Shown here: positions 31,545-45,588 of the stretch, one piece after another
Layout: each line of letters begins with the position of its first letter
How positions within the stretch are numbered: the stretch's first letter is position 1
From: Pogonophryne albipinna
Lineage: Eukaryota > Chordata > Actinopteri > Perciformes > Artedidraconidae
DNA: 64,000 nt
NCBI GenBank assembly: GCA_028583405.1
Contig: CM053263.1
Coordinates: 4,006,715-4,070,714 of the forward strand
Direction: 5' to 3'
Position numbers and translations under genes: made by a program
Notes under the pieces: model-generated
Told to the model about the DNA's origin: nothing
Database searches by the model: none
The model's input: only the letters and a program-made list of their open reading frames with translations

Positions 31545-34500
31545 ATGTGCGTAATTATTTCATCCTAACTACTGTATTATTAACCATGAATAACAGTAAG
31601 CCTATCTCCTGGCTCAGGAAGAGGATTGAGAGACTTTAATGCAGAAGAATAGCAGAGTCAGAGGAAGAAATGGATGAGAAGAAGAAGAGAGAGGACATTT
31701 GCAAATTGCTTCAGGAGAGCGCAGAGAGCAACAGTGTGTTGCCATGGTAATAGATACACTAGTGGCTAAGTGTGACTGTGGGCATGTAAATGAATGTGAA
31801 TCTCTGCAATTCCTTACAAATGAAATATCTCGATTGAATTCTCTCACTTATTGCTCCTACGGTTTAATGTCAGGGGGTGTCATCATGATCCCACCTCTCA
31901 AACACATTCCAGAAGCTCATTATGCACGCAGGCATCCCGGCCGCCGCCATCCCATCATGCAATCTAATTGCTAAAAGGAATGTGAGCTTTTCATAGAAAA
32001 TGAATCAAGCCTAAGTTTCTCACATGCAGCTCAACAGAATCTTTGGGTACTCGTTAATGAGAAGTGCAATAGCACTCTGCAGCTAATACTCGCATCAAAG
32101 TGAACTGCTATGATAGCTGACTGTGACTAAACAAGAAGAGATTGCCAAGCATTATTCATCATTGAGCTAGTCTGTAAGCGTATCCATAAGGGATCCATGA
32201 GAACCTTATTAAATGATGCAATAAGACCTCAAATTAACCACTTAGCTACTTCATTTTGGGTGTTTATTAAAGAAATCAAAAGCTTCTGCTAATGTTGCAC
32301 TAGGCTAGTTAATCAGGCAAGGAATTATTCACTGCAATTATTACCATCCAAATGTGTACTTCTAACCGAATCAGAGCACATTCTTGTGAGAATTACACCA
32401 AACACAGACTAATAAGTGAAGTGAAGCCAAATCAAGTTGTAAAAGCCTGCATAATACCATAATGTAGGGCCATCTGCAAATACCTTAGGTTGAGTTTCAA
32501 CCGCAGAAGAAGCAAAGTAAACAATCCTGCCGTATAATCTTCTAATGCAGAGATGCTACAGAATAAATCCCTCACAGGCTCAGACTGAGAATGTATCCTT
32601 TTGTTTACCTCTGATTGTGCAATTAAGCCGCATATTAAAAAAGGGGAAAGAAACTTGCATGTATGCATAAATAAAGTACTACAATATATAAACAACTCAA
32701 GGGGCTACACTGCACATGTGCCTAGACTGCACAATGGGCTGGGTTCTTCTACTTGCTGAAACAGAGCAGTTGCATAAGCACAGTGTGCTGTTTGTTATCT
32801 GTGTTTCATTATTGTAATGAACCAGTGTATTATGAGCTGAGGCTGGGTGGGTAGTGACCCTCGCTGCGGTGAGTGCTCGGGTGTTGGGAAGAAGAGAGGA
32901 TGTTTCTGGGTCACCAGCTGCCAACGTTTTCTGCAAACACAGCACTGCTAGACCTCACCAGCTGTTTTCTCTCTCCATCTCTACCCCTTCCAACTTCCTC
33001 TCGTTCTCTCTGTGTTTTCTCTCTTCCCGTTCTCACTACATGTTTCTGTACGCCGTTCCCAGATGCTTGCCTGCGGCTGGAGGGAAATTAGCTGTCTCCT
33101 CTCTTATGACAGCCGTACTACTGTGTGTCATTTTGTTTGCATATTCATAGAAAAGAGATAAGTGGGAGTTAGGCAGGTCTTAAACATTAGGAAATATTGA
33201 TCATTAGTGAAGGGGGGAGAACAGGGGCTCATCATCCCTTTGATTTTGGCTGTGGTGGTATAAAGGAGGAAGGGTCAATCATACACTCAAAGAAAAATGT
33301 GATTACTCTCTACCCTCTGATTAATTTAATTACCACTCCATGACCTTCAAATGAAGGGGAATGGAAAGAGGGAGGGGGGAAATCAAGAAATATGAAAAAA
33401 AGGATAAAAAAGAGGACAAGAGAGGAAGAAGAGAACGGATAGAGCAAGAATGCAAATGGGAGTGGGAAAAGATTAATTGGACAACAGTGATAATGCTAAT
33501 CCTACAATAGTTAAATATGCATAAATTGGATTTAATTCATGGGGCGGCAAATGCGTGCAGCCACAGTGGTAGAATTTGTAAGTGTGTTTTTTTAATATGT
33601 CCCATATTATGTATGAGCCATTTAGACTTCATGCTTCTGTTTGAAATGCTAATGCTTGCAGTTTGTGTGCATGTGTGGCTATGTGTGCCTACCTTGTGCT
33701 GTTGTGGGCCTTGAACCAGTGTCTTTTATTCTATCCTAAAACATTCATGTTTTTTTTTCCTCTACAAAAGGACATGAAAAGGATTTGAGAGTGCAACTGT
33801 TTTGACTCATGAATATGGTAAACAGTGTGTAAAAGCAGGTGTGAAGAGAGAAGTGAGTTTTCGAATCGGAGGTCAAATGTTTTTGTTGCGTAATTGCGAT
33901 TAAAAAGCGTCCTCCATGACTGATGAGAGGGCTTTGCCAGTTCTCGCAGGCCTGCACTCCAAATGATATCTTGATCAATATGTTCTGAGCTCCGAGCTAA
34001 TCTCTTTATAGTCCGCACGTACAGTTTTTTTCCAACTTTGTGTTTTGGAGATAAAAGATCAAACACAGTCTGTTACGGGGATTTACGCGCGGAGGTCACA
34101 CAAACAGATATCCACGGCACACACTTACAACTTAAAGTAAACTCTCATGCGCTAAGATTCACTAAAGTCAAGCTAACCCACAGAGGAATGGCTTCACTGA
34201 CACATATGATAAAGCCGTACAAAATGATGTGAGGCGTTTGATACGTTTGCGCTCTACACGGACACACACATGGAAAGAGGAGATCGTAACACTTAAAAGG
34301 CAATGCCGCTGGATAACTTGAATTTAAAAACAAGAGATCAATCACGTCAAATGTTATCATTTCACTCACGCGCTTTGAACCGAGGCTGGGAGAAAATGTT
34401 AAGCACTCTAACAGCCGCCAATATGCCCTTGAACACACTTCACACTCAGTTCAGTGAATCTACAGGGAACGGTAACAGCAAAGTACAGCAGCCCCAGCTC
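31545..34500. other. Intergenic, with candidate conserved non-coding DNA at about 31970-32420
   Basis: No gene was recognised. The 31970-32420 part is AT-rich but non-repetitive, with many ATTA/TAAT cores and octamer-like ATGCAAT/ATGCAG words, the texture of a vertebrate developmental enhancer. Purine-rich DNA fills 33340-33450. Only an alignment across fish could confirm conservation. Confidence 0.35.
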
Positions 34501-34514
34501 GCGTAGCCTCCGCT

Positions 34515-35712
34515 GTTCAACAAACAGATCCTACCTAACAGATCGTAGCCTTTCAGTGCAGCTAGGTGCCTTCTCTTCCGCTAAAACCCCTCTTACCTGT
34601 GGGGTTCCCCAAGGTTCCATTCTGGGCCCCATCCTCTTTTTATTATATATACTGCCCCTAGGTGCAATTCTCTCCAAGCACAACATCCCCTTCCACTGCT
34701 ACGCTGATGATGTTCAGATATATCTCCCTCTCGCTAATGCAAACTCCATACAGCAATTGATGGAGTGCTTGGCTGAATTAAAATCTTGGCTGAGCCTAAA
34801 CTTCCTCACCCTCAACGAGAGCAAAACCGAGGTCATCTTTTTTGGACCCCAACCTCCGGCCTCCCAGGTTGACATTCTTGGCTCCCTGAGTAAAAACATC
34901 CTCCCCTCTGTAACGAATCTTGGAGTGATCGTCAATAGCACTTTTAAATTCGATAAACAGGTCAGCAGCGTAGTCAAAACCTGCTTTTTTAAAATACGAC
35001 TATTGGCTAAGACCAAGTCGTTTTTATCTTTTAAAGACCTGGAAAGGGTAATTAACGCTTTCGTGACATCACGACTTGACTACTGCAACGCTTTATATGT
35101 GGGCATGGATCAGGCATCCATAAAACGCCTACAGCTAGTGCAGAACGCAGCTGCACGTCTCCTGACCGGCCACAAAAAGCGTGACCATATTACCCCCATT
35201 CTGGCCTCACTGCACTGGCTTCCAGTGCGGTTCAGAATCGATTTTAAACTCCTTTTATTTGTTTTTAAGGCCCTAAACGGGCTGGCACCGGCCTACATAG
35301 CTGAGCTCATCCAGCGATACACCCCAGCCAGAGCTCTAAGGTCCGCAGACCAAATGCTGCTGGTAGTGCCGAAAACCAGGTTAAAAACCAGAGGGCACCG
35401 AGCCTTCGCTGCAGCTGGTCCCAGGCTCTGGAACGCTCTGCCCTTGCCTGTGAGGTCGGCCCAAACACTAGGTGCTTTTAAATCCTCCCTGAAGACGCAC
35501 TTTTTCTCTCTGGCCTTTAAAACTTGAGCAGAGCATGACGGTTTTTGTTTCTGTATTTTAACTGTGTGTGTCTGCCTCATATTTGTTGTTTAGACCTGTC
35601 CTGCGATTGTTGCAGTGTGCTTTTTTTTGTATCCGTGTACAGCACTTTGGCGCAACCTAAAGTTGACTGGAAATGTGCTATATAAATAAACTTTGATTTG
35701 ATTTGATTTGAA
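34515..35712 (+). mobile_element. 5'-truncated L2-clade LINE
   Basis: Contains the C-terminal half of a non-LTR reverse transcriptase, then a short 3' UTR with the usual ending GCTATATAAATAAACTTTGA and a short (TTTGA)n tail at about 35690-35712. Loss of the 5' end is the normal outcome of aborted target-primed reverse transcription. The exact 5' edge is uncertain, and no target duplication was identified. Confidence 0.9.
34530..35527 (+). pseudogene. L2-type reverse transcriptase, C-terminal part (open frame, no N-terminus)
   Basis: About 332 codons remain open up to TGA at 35525-35527. Visible in order are the YLTDRS motif, GVPQGSILGP (RT motif B), YADDVQIY (catalytic Tyr-Ala-Asp-Asp), LNFLTLNESKTEV, and then the typical L2 thumb and C-terminal sequence (LQNAAARLLTG, HWLPVRFRIDFK, RGHRAFAAAGPRLWN). 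The endonuclease and the N-terminal RT motifs are missing, so no functional enzyme can be made here. Lack of internal stops suggests recent insertion. The open frame extends upstream to 34454 through non-element DNA. Confidence 0.9.
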
Positions 35713-38700
35713 CAAAGAAAGGAAGAACTTTGGTCTTCAGCAAGTCAATATCTTCTGAAGCTCAATCACGTCCGAGCTCTCTTATCCTGAGTGACCCTGA
35801 ATATATATATATTGAGATTTCCCAAGGCAGTGCACTATGGCTGTCCAGTTTTGTGTATTAAAAGATTCAGACACATTTTTATCTTACTCGTCATAAATCT
35901 TTAAAGGAAGACTTCAACCTAAAAGCCCCTGGATGCATTCATTATGACTTTAGTGACGTGAGTTTAGTGTGAGCAGATCGATTGTGTTTGTTCAGCCCAA
36001 GAGAGAAGGATAGAGGTGAATGTATAGGAGACAAAACATAGGTTCATGATGATAAAGGCTTCAGCCATATGTTGTTGTTCCCAGTTTATGACCGGGCAAC
36101 TCTCGGTCACAAATGGTTTATTGTTGTGGGTACACTGGAACACTTCCTTCTTGGGGTTTGTGGACTCCAAGGTGTGAAATCTTCGAGGCCATAGGCGTCA
36201 GACGCAAGTAATTCAGTGTTCCCAGCTGTTTAGTCTATCTCCCCAAATATGTTGATTACTCTCTCTGAACTAGTTAAAAGGTCTATTGAGAGAGAGGCTC
36301 TTCAGGATTGACGTGGCAACTCTACCGTGAAGTCAGAACCTCTGACTCTTTGACTTGTTTTGTAAATTCTCCGGCGGAAGCTCCAAATAAACCCATCAGT
36401 GTTTGACATCAAAGCTCCAGCTCTCCCCGTGTCTCCTTTGAGTCGGTGACTCCTCCTGCATTGCTACACAGAAGTTTCCCCCCACAAAACGTTCCTAAAT
36501 ATTTCAAATGTTGGAACCCGTTTCCATCAAAAGGACAAGCTCTGGACATTCTTGTGCACAAATACTTCCTGAGCTAGCAAAGGTTACAGCTCAGATGGAG
36601 AATATGTTGTTAATGTTTACAACTCATGTTCACCTCAACGCTGAAAAGTGAGGCCGGTATGGTTCAATAGACGAACGAGTTCATTCATGAGACTGCTCAC
36701 AACAAGGTCTGTGGATTATCTTGAGTATCCCAGTAATGATTTCTGGAAATAGAAACTGCTGTTGAAAACAAGTTAAGTACCATCTGGTTCCATTACATTC
36801 AAGAGACCGATACATAGCACTACAAGGGGGAATCCGTCGATCTGAGGCTGCACTGTACCTTTTACTAAAGAGGTATCCTTTTCAAATGCACTTTATCATG
36901 CCATTTCCATTTGCTCCACTTAAACACAAAAGCTACTATAAAGAAGCTATAATAAATGTATTTCAATGATGTGAATTGTAAGAGTGATGTAAAGAATGAG
37001 AGCTGTGTTCCTCAGAAAACATCATGTACTGAACATTTCCCTGACTGCTGTGTAGTGTTAGCGCACATAGAGTACTGCAGCAAATGGCAGAGACAACCAC
37101 TACTTTGCAAATGAATGAAGGCATCACAGGAACAAACCAGGACCTTCTGTAACAGCTATTGTAAAGTGGAAAAGACTTCAGACAAATCAGTACATGTGAA
37201 AACAGCATGAGGACAGGAAGAAATGACAAAATCACACAGATGAAGAATAGGAACGAACATGAAAGGTCTGATGTAACAGGAAGGATGAGGGAAGGTTGGA
37301 ATTAGGGAAAGACGTGGAGGATGAACTGTCAAAACCACATAAGCTCCGTCACCATGAAATCCACACTCTCACCAGCTCCCTTTACCGCTTTATCAAAGTT
37401 TAGCCTGAGTGATGAACATTTTTTCATAAAAGTGCCACTTTTTATATAAAGCTCCTAATGCTGTGCTCTAAGAATCATTTCTAATGTATTCTCAGCAGCC
37501 CTTCTCTGCCAGCCAAGGCTATTACAGGAAAGTCAGGATGATGTGCTGTCAGAAACCAGAGAAATAGATGTCATCCGCAGCAATAAGCTGTAATAACTAC
37601 AGTCAAATTATTTTCAGGGCCTAAGTCACTTTCCCCTCATCTCCACTTTGCCCCTGGCGCCTCTTTTGCAGCGTATCAAAAGCTTATTATCATAATTGCA
37701 TAACTACACATATAGCATTTGAGATGTTGAATTGAGGCAATATGCCGCTTCTCATCATTAACATACAAGGAGACGACTCCCCAGTGCACACAAATCCTCC
37801 CTTTCATGTATTTTCTCTAGCATACATGTACATCTGCAGTGTTCACGTGCACAGTCCGCATGTACTGTACAGCAGGCACGTAATGACTGTACTGACTCTG
37901 CTTGGCATTTACATTTGCTTCTTTTCCTCAAGAGGATGATTCAGGTGTGTTTGTAAAGGAGGATTTGCGAGGGTGGAGAGGGAGACAGAGGGAGAAAGAG
38001 GGAGACGGAGCACTTGGCTGTGTTTATGGTGTCTCACTCTAGTTAAAGTGACATTTTGGTGAGATGTGCACTTTCCAAAAGCCCTGTGGGGGTGCAAGGG
38101 GCATGCCCAGCCATGCCAGCCCTCTCTGTGCAGTCACACTGTACCCTGACACTAAGCACAGCAGGCAGCCCAGGCCATGCGCCCAAACACATTATACTCT
38201 TCTTCCCTATCCAACACTTGAATTAAAAACACATTCATTTTATAATACCTGACATAAATCTAATATACACGTCACACGGACCTTTATCTTTATGTGCTGC
38301 ACAGTGAGATTATACAATTGTGTCTAGCGCTGCACGATACATTTGTTTGTGCATCGTCACTGCAATTTGCAAAAGTGGGATTGCAGGCTGTGCAAAGTAA
38401 GTAAGTTCAATTAGCTCAACACGTCATGATACAGCTTCATTGCTGCTACGACACTTCTCATTTTCCATGACTAATCTACAAGAGGAACACAATTTCCTCA
38501 GATTTAAGGGTTCTGGGAACTGGGAGTTTGTGGGTAGCGAGTGACATGTAAGCTCTGCAAACCACCAAACACGCGTCTTATTAATCAATTAATCAAACAA
38601 CCAAAGCAGGCCTCGCTGTTCATCGACCGCCGGCTGAAAATGAGCAGGGAACAGCAGAAAAGCACGGAAAAGGGTAGAAAAAAATATCTTTGAAGGATGA

Positions 38701-38893
38701 TCCAATAGTTCCCTTTGATGATTAAATAAATGGATATGTCCATCCCTACTATAAACACATTTGTATGGAAATATTTTGGCACGAGAAAGGATGATGTTGA
38801 GAAAAAACAGGCACTTTGTTGTCCTGTAGTGAAAAGTCCTGTTGTCTTCATATGGTAATGTACTGTATAGTGCAGGGATATGTCTCTTTATTC
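35713..38893. other. Intergenic, candidate conserved patch near 37380-37760
   Basis: No gene was recognised. About 37380-37760 is non-repetitive with homeodomain-like and TTTATCAAAG-type cores and could be conserved non-coding DNA (inference only). Near 38324 a short GCGCTGCACGATACATTTG stretch looks like the end of a decayed MITE. Confidence 0.35.
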
Positions 38894-39181
38894 TAGGGCT
38901 GCTCGATTATGGCAAAAATCATAATCTCGATTATTTGGGTCAATAATTGTAATTGCGATTATTAAATGCGATTATTCATTGACTTTTTTTTGTTTGAACA
39001 GTTTGTTTTTAACTGTTGATTACCCTGAACTTTAAGTATAATTCAACTGACAAAACCCGCAAAAAAAAAAGTAATAATAATAATAAAAAAATAATCGTTT
39101 TATTTCGATTACGTTGTTTTCGTAATCGTTGCAAGCCATAATCGTAATCGCGATTAAAATACAATTAATTGAGCAGCACTA
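38894..39181. mobile_element. 288-bp hAT MITE (AGGGCTGCTCGATTA termini)
   Basis: Left end TAGGGCTGCTCGATTATGG and the reversed right end TAGTGCTGCTCAATTAATTG are inverted repeats. They are flanked by CTTTATTC (38886-38893) and CTTTATGC (39182-39189), an 8-bp target duplication with one difference. The interior repeats AATCG/CGATTA motifs and is non-coding. Confidence 0.85.
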
Positions 39182-39189
39182 CTTTATGC

Positions 39190-42100
39190 CCTCTGGAAGT
39201 CAAATTGAGCACTTTCATAGAGACACCAACCACATAATGAAGGCTTTATAAGCACAGCCAGCTCCCTGTGTTCTGCATACGACCCATAAGGTCCCGACCC
39301 ATGGTGACTGCAAAGTGATGTGATTGAACAGGACAGTGGTTTCATGGAGGGATTGAGTGAGAATATTGTGTGTTCTGAACTTTGACACTCTGTTATAGAA
39401 TCATCTAGGGTGGATTTAGAGCGGCTGAAAGGGTACAAAGGGCTTTCATTCCCTATGATACACAGACAGCAGGCTGCAGTATTGACTGAAAACAACATTA
39501 CTTGGTGCGCAGAATACACACAACAATCACCAGTTTACAACCCTGGGCGCTAAGGGGGGACAGTATGAGGCAACACAGGTTGGGGTTAATGTTACAGCTG
39601 CGCTCCACTACCCTGCCAACAGCACTGGTAAACAAACTGCAGATATACTGTAGCTACTCACACTCAGAAATTATGAAAAACGATTTAGATGTATTTCTGT
39701 GTATGTACAGATTAAGTGCCGAAGCTATTTTGTGCTACAGGAGGGCACAAGGTATTAAACTACTGTATGTCAGTGTCTACAGCTAATCTATCCAATTAGC
39801 TATGGTGACATTAATGTTGGAAACTGTAGCATTAGCGTCAGTCAGTTGGTGCCAATCAAAGCACATTTGCATTTCGGTTGCTCGAGCCCCACTTTTAACG
39901 ACCGCACTGAACTTGAACGTACAAGCGAGGCATCAGGTGAGCTTTAAAACACGACAAGCGGCGGCAAGGCAGGTTCATCCATCACAACAAGGTGATTTCT
40001 CTTCTTTTTTTTTGTATAACCAAAGCCACAGGAGCTGGTCTGGAGCCAAGCATATGTGCTGTGCTGTAAACAAGAGATTCTATTATCAACAGCTAATAAA
40101 GCCTAGGTCATTGGAAGGCGCATAATGTGCAGGGTAATTTGTTCCCAACATGATAAACGGGGATACCATTAGAACAAGCTATGCATACAAGGGTATTTGA
40201 TTTCACACAGACTTGGCCCTCTTATGGGACTCTAAAGGCAGAGTACTGAGGGAACCTGTCTAAAAGCCTCAGTGCTCTAAGAAAATGCATGCAAGTACAT
40301 AACCCTTCAGAGTGAGCCCATTCATCCTTATGGGGCTCTGGGGCCTTTTCACCTGCTCAGTATGGTAAGTGTCACGTTATGTTTTACTGAATGAAGACTA
40401 GCCGACAGGTGCTATGTTAAGAAGAGCAGCTTAGGTTAACTCTGCAATGCTTTGGATGGTCTCTGTGGAACACAATAGCCAGCTAATGTTAAAGAAAGAA
40501 AGCCAGACGGTTCTTAATGGCTTGTGTTATCCGGAAGAACCTGCGGCTTCAAGAGCAAGAATGCCCTTTTGGGTAAAGTACAGTTTTACATTTTTAACAC
40601 TGCTTATTCATTTCCTTGCCCTTCTCATATCTGAGTGATAAATAAGAAGCGTAGCTCATCACAAAGATTGGAAACTCGATGAAACAGCTAGCCTAACGCT
40701 GCATAAGCTTGACAAAATGCGCTTTTAAAGCTCACAAATCAACATCTACAATCTCATTTGTATAATCTGTGTAAGAAGTGTAAAGGCTTGGCCAGTCTGA
40801 ACATTCAGAAGGAAAGCTTTGGTCCTCTTGTGGGTGTCACATTTGCACACTATGGCCGCTTCCTGTCCTCCATCCTTTTACCTCACAGCTGGCAGGGCTG
40901 ATATCCCATGACAGCGCAGGGGTACAGAGACATGATGAATGTATTTGCAGCTCAGCCCAGGAGACGTCCTCGATATTGGTGAGCAGTGCGGCTGGCGGAG
41001 CAGCAGTCGGCACGGTGCCCGTTCTGGACCAGCCTCTCAAGGTTTGGCTCCTCAGACGGACGGAGTGATGGGTCTGGGATCGTCAGGGAACGTGGTGCAG
41101 ATTATCAAAGATGAATGGCTGCATTCTGGTTTTTCAGCTGTTGATCCATTACACTGCTAGTTTAATCTTCAATCACAGAGAGTTACTAACAGAGTATTGA
41201 TGCTCTGACACGATCTTATCATGCAGTGTTTTGACAGAGTTCCAGAAACCCTCTCCTGACATGTTTTTTACAGGGAGCTGGGAAGAATTGTGTTCTGGAA
41301 AAAGCACTGCTACTCGCTTTGATCTTGGCAAAAAGTGTGTGATTGGTCTGCCATTTTCGACAACAGCTTCCTGCTCATAAGTGGAAATATGAGTCATCAA
41401 AATCCACTCAAATTTGTCTGTCCTTCCCAAAAACGCATAAAGATCACAAGGCTGATGATGAAGACGACACTATCATAATTGAATCCTTTTAATCCAAACA
41501 ATAACAATGAGATGTAACAGCATTTTAAGCAGTGCAACTCGAGATAATGCTTTACACTTCAGTTCCTGTTTGTTTATTGTGTGTTCACTGTGTTTGATTT
41601 AGAGACAAACATATCTTTCAAATCCCCAAATTGTGTTCTTCAACGCATATGCATACTAAAAGAGATGTCGGTGTGTATAAACGTCAACAGCAACTTTTTA
41701 TGCCTGACTGAGATAGAATTTGAGTGACACCATTCATGCCGTTGCATCACAACAGCGTCTTGTGTAACCTACATGAAAGCTTCTAATAAATACTCTCAGG
41801 AAAACAGAACAAGCACGGGGATAAGAATCAAGCCCAATCACCTCCAGTGTTAACCGCTCTGCAAGGACATTGCTAGGCTATGACCATCTTCTTAACTTTA
41901 ATGGAGATACTTCTATGGTTCAACAAGCACAATCAAATACAGAGCGCTATCAACCTTGCTGACCAGGAATGTTCAATTTGTGCTTCTTCCCCTTGTTCTT
42001 TTCTTTACATAAGAGACTGAAGTGTATATACTGCATTCACACACACTAAGACTCTAAGACTCTAGAGACACGCAGCGCCCTTTTCTCTCTCCCTCGTTTT

Positions 42101-45100
42101 CTAATCCTGGCAATTAGCGGGAAATAATTAATGATAAAAAATGAAAAAGTTGAGGGGCAGGGAGCCTCGAAGATAGAGTTCTGCACCGTAAGCATTCATT
42201 TCCCCCTCTCAAGGTCCTCAAGGTCCACTGCTCTCTGGCTCTGATCCTCGTACAGCTACTGGGGGAGGGACTGAACAAAGGCCTCTTTGATATCAGCTAG
42301 CCCTCCGTCACTCTATTTACCTCTCGCCTCCTTTGTTTGTAGTTTCCTGTTTGTGCATACAACTTATATACTCCCATCTTCTTTCTCAATATCTTTCCAC
42401 TTGAGGTCCTCCCCTTAACAACAATGCTTTGGCCTGCCATCTTAGGGTCCATCTGAAACTACTTTGAAGGTTACAAGAGTCATCTGCTGCACCCCCACCC
42501 TAGTAAGGTTTTGTTTGATTGCCTCCCTGTGAAATGAATACAACTAGCTATTAACAACCTGGTATAAATAGGAGGCCAGCTAGATGTGTAGCTGAGTGAT
42601 GCAGCTGAACCTTGGTCCTGCAGTGCAGCGATGGAGCTGTGAGTGGTGGGGGGAACGGGGAGGTCGTGACCTTGTGAAGTCACTCCGGGGCCACACCCAG
42701 GCGTAATGCGGCCGTGTGATCAGAGAGAAAATGCAATGTCATCGACTGTGATGTGATGTCTGAACAGGCTTTTTAAAAATGATGTGCAGCTGTTTGTAAA
42801 CATTTAGATTATCCCCAAGGAAATAAATATGCATGTTAATATGTAGTTCAGTTTGCATTTGTAAGTGCACACATGCATGTACAACAGACAGACAGACAAA
42901 CAGCTGAAATAAAGGAGAGAAAAAAAACACTCCTGAGCACTCCTGCCCCCTGGTGGCAGTTTGCAGTTTCACCTCCTGACGGTGTGAGAAAGCTGTGCCG
43001 TCTCAGTGAAAGAGGGACCGCTGTGAGAATAGTCTGGGGGTTTCGGCTTATTGCACCACCTCTTCCTCCTGAAGGGTGGCTTTGATCTTTGCATACATTT
43101 AAATTCCAAAGATGCTAAAAAATACCAAGGGGTGGTACTGCTCATTCATTCATAAACACAGTGACTGGGATTTAGATCTTGAATTACAGGAAGAGTAGGC
43201 ATCATTTCATAATACTCTTGCAAGCTAATTATATTTCATTAGGTAGACATGTTCTAATGCTTCGAGTCTCACTTTGAATATTACAATATAGAGGTGTTTT
43301 AGTGCCATTGGCAGTGATCATTTAGTACAAATCTGAAGCACGCAGATACACCTGTTCTTTAGCAAGCTCGTCAGATTTACTTTCTTATCCTATCTTTTTG
43401 GACACATCGTTTTTTTCATCTAATCTAAACCACTGCACACTTTACAGAAATGCAGTGCGATAATACTGATGAGCCAGTGTAAGACTACAATAAAGTACAG
43501 AAGGCAGGGAAGGATTATGACACAGTTTTGGAAACGCTTTATGAAAAACCTGTAGAAAAGTATATGATCAGGTGGATCAGAGATAACACTGTGACCGCAG
43601 TTTATGGTTTTGGCCAGCAGATGGCATCAGCAGTTAGTGCAGTGCTATCACCCCCCTTGGTCAGAGTTCATAGTGAGGCAACTGCATTTGGGAAATATGA
43701 TAGTAACCAGCTTTTGTCATGCTGACCATGTCAATCTAAGTCCCAGATTTCATGAAACAAAACACATGCAAGCACACTTGGATCTTTTTCACTCAGTCTC
43801 CATCAGTTTCTACTTCAACTTTCAACTGCTAACACTCCCACACACATGCATCCCTATCAAAGCCTGTGTGAAAGAAAGAAAGAAAGGAAAATCGAGAGAT
43901 CATTAATACACATGCTAAGGAGCATGGTCAAACTTGTCGGGGGGGATCAATAGAAACATCAGAGGGAGGAAGAGGAAGATTAGATATTGACTGAGGTAAT
44001 GGGGTGAGGTGAGGAAAAATTGCATTTGGCTAACTGGTGTTTTCATCTAGCATTACTAATGTGGCCAGTCTAAATGGAGGGAGTATTTTTGCTATGAACT
44101 GTTAAATATAATGCAGACTCATCATCAACATTAAGAGTGTAAGAAGTATTTAAATAAGGTGACTGCACAATCACCGGCATATAACACAGAAAACGGTAAA
44201 CATTTTCCTTAGATGGATTTATAAATGTTTAACACTGGCACCATTAATGAAATAATAACCATTTAAAAAAGCCAAAGAATGCTCTTTGGCTGGAATAGAC
44301 ATGCATTTGTTACAATTAGAATTGTTGTTCTTTGGGGGGGGAGTTTATGCCCATGTGCCCTCCATTGTTCGTCACCCAAACTGTATCAGAAATCTGAAAA
44401 TGTTGGGAAAGAGACCAACTATCATTCTTTTTCTTATAGCCTTTTTGTCTTCAGGCTGTTTCTGACTTCTGACTCCCAAGTCACAGGAACACATCATCTA
44501 GTCATCTTGTTTACTGCCAACACCATCATCATCATTGTCATCCCTGCTACAGTGACACCACAAAGCTCAAACGTTCCTATAAGACAGGAATCAGCACTTT
44601 GCCAACTCATGGTCAAGCTCACAAATACAAAAGATTAGAAAAACAAGATGACACATAAGAGTCACAAGTGATACGAATGCACTCCCATGGTATTATACAA
44701 AGGAAGTTAGTTGCAAAACAGATACCGACATCAAACAGAAAGTTGCCCTTTCAGTTACAATTCTGATGACAACAGCATACTATGCTAATATTTCACTTCT
44801 TGCAGTGAAAAAGTCAAAGCATCATAATCAAAACAACACCTCTTTCAACAACAAAAACAAGCTAGGATTTATCATGGCTGGAAAAAGTGGTTATTACCCT
44901 AATATTTACATTGCTGCCAACATAAAAAAACTAAAACAAACAATGAAAATATATATAAATGATCTACATACTTGACTTGTTGCCTGGGCAGGTCCTCCAT
45001 CAATGTTTTGCTGCAGTCATTGTGCAGGAGCCATTCATCCTACCATTCTGTACTGTATGTGACAGTATTTGTTTCACCATCTAAAATAAATAAACAACGT

Positions 45101-45253
45101 TAAGTAAATAAGACAATACAATGGTATTTTATTCGCACAATATTTAGACTTGCTTTGCATGCTACCTTTAAAAAATGCGTAGGCCTACTGGATATGTTTT
45201 GGCCTATATAGCTACAACTTAGTACACTTTCACTAGCAGTTAGCCGTTGACTT
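39190..45253. other. Intergenic, no gene recognised
   Basis: Six kilobases with no recognisable gene. Short open frames are chance. A small GAAAGAAAGAAAGAAAGG tract is near 43870. No complete transposon was recognised. Confidence 0.45.
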
Positions 45254-45256
45254 TAA

Positions 45257-45585
45257 CGGCCCGTCCACACAGCGGCGTGCGTTGAAGATTCCAACGCTTC
45301 TGCCCATTCACTTTGAATGGGGTGACGTCACTTTTAGCCGAACTGCATTTTGGGAAGCGACGTGGAGCGTTGCTGGCGTTGCTCGCTTCAAAAGTTGAGC
45401 AATGTTCAACTTTTGACGCCTCGACGGAGGCGTCAGCCAATCGAATCATATGCCAGTACAAGCTCTAGCCAATCAAACCGTGTGCTTGTGTGTCTGGGGC
45501 GGGAGATTCATGTGATTGGTTGTTGGTCGAATGTCAGACACGCCCGCCAGCAAGCGTCAACGCACGCCGCTGTGTGGACGGGCCG
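45257..45585. mobile_element. 329-bp PIF/Harbinger-type MITE
   Basis: Nearly perfect 28-bp inverted termini begin CGGCCCGTCCACACAGCGGC on both strands. They are flanked by the 3-bp duplication TAA (45254-45256 and 45586-45588), the TWA target typical of PIF/Harbinger. The interior is G+C-rich with CCAATC-type boxes and a short inverted repeat around AAAAGTTGAGCAATGTTCAACTTTT (about 45393). It is non-coding; the two small frames overlapping it are chance. Confidence 0.92.
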
Positions 45586-45588
45586 TAA

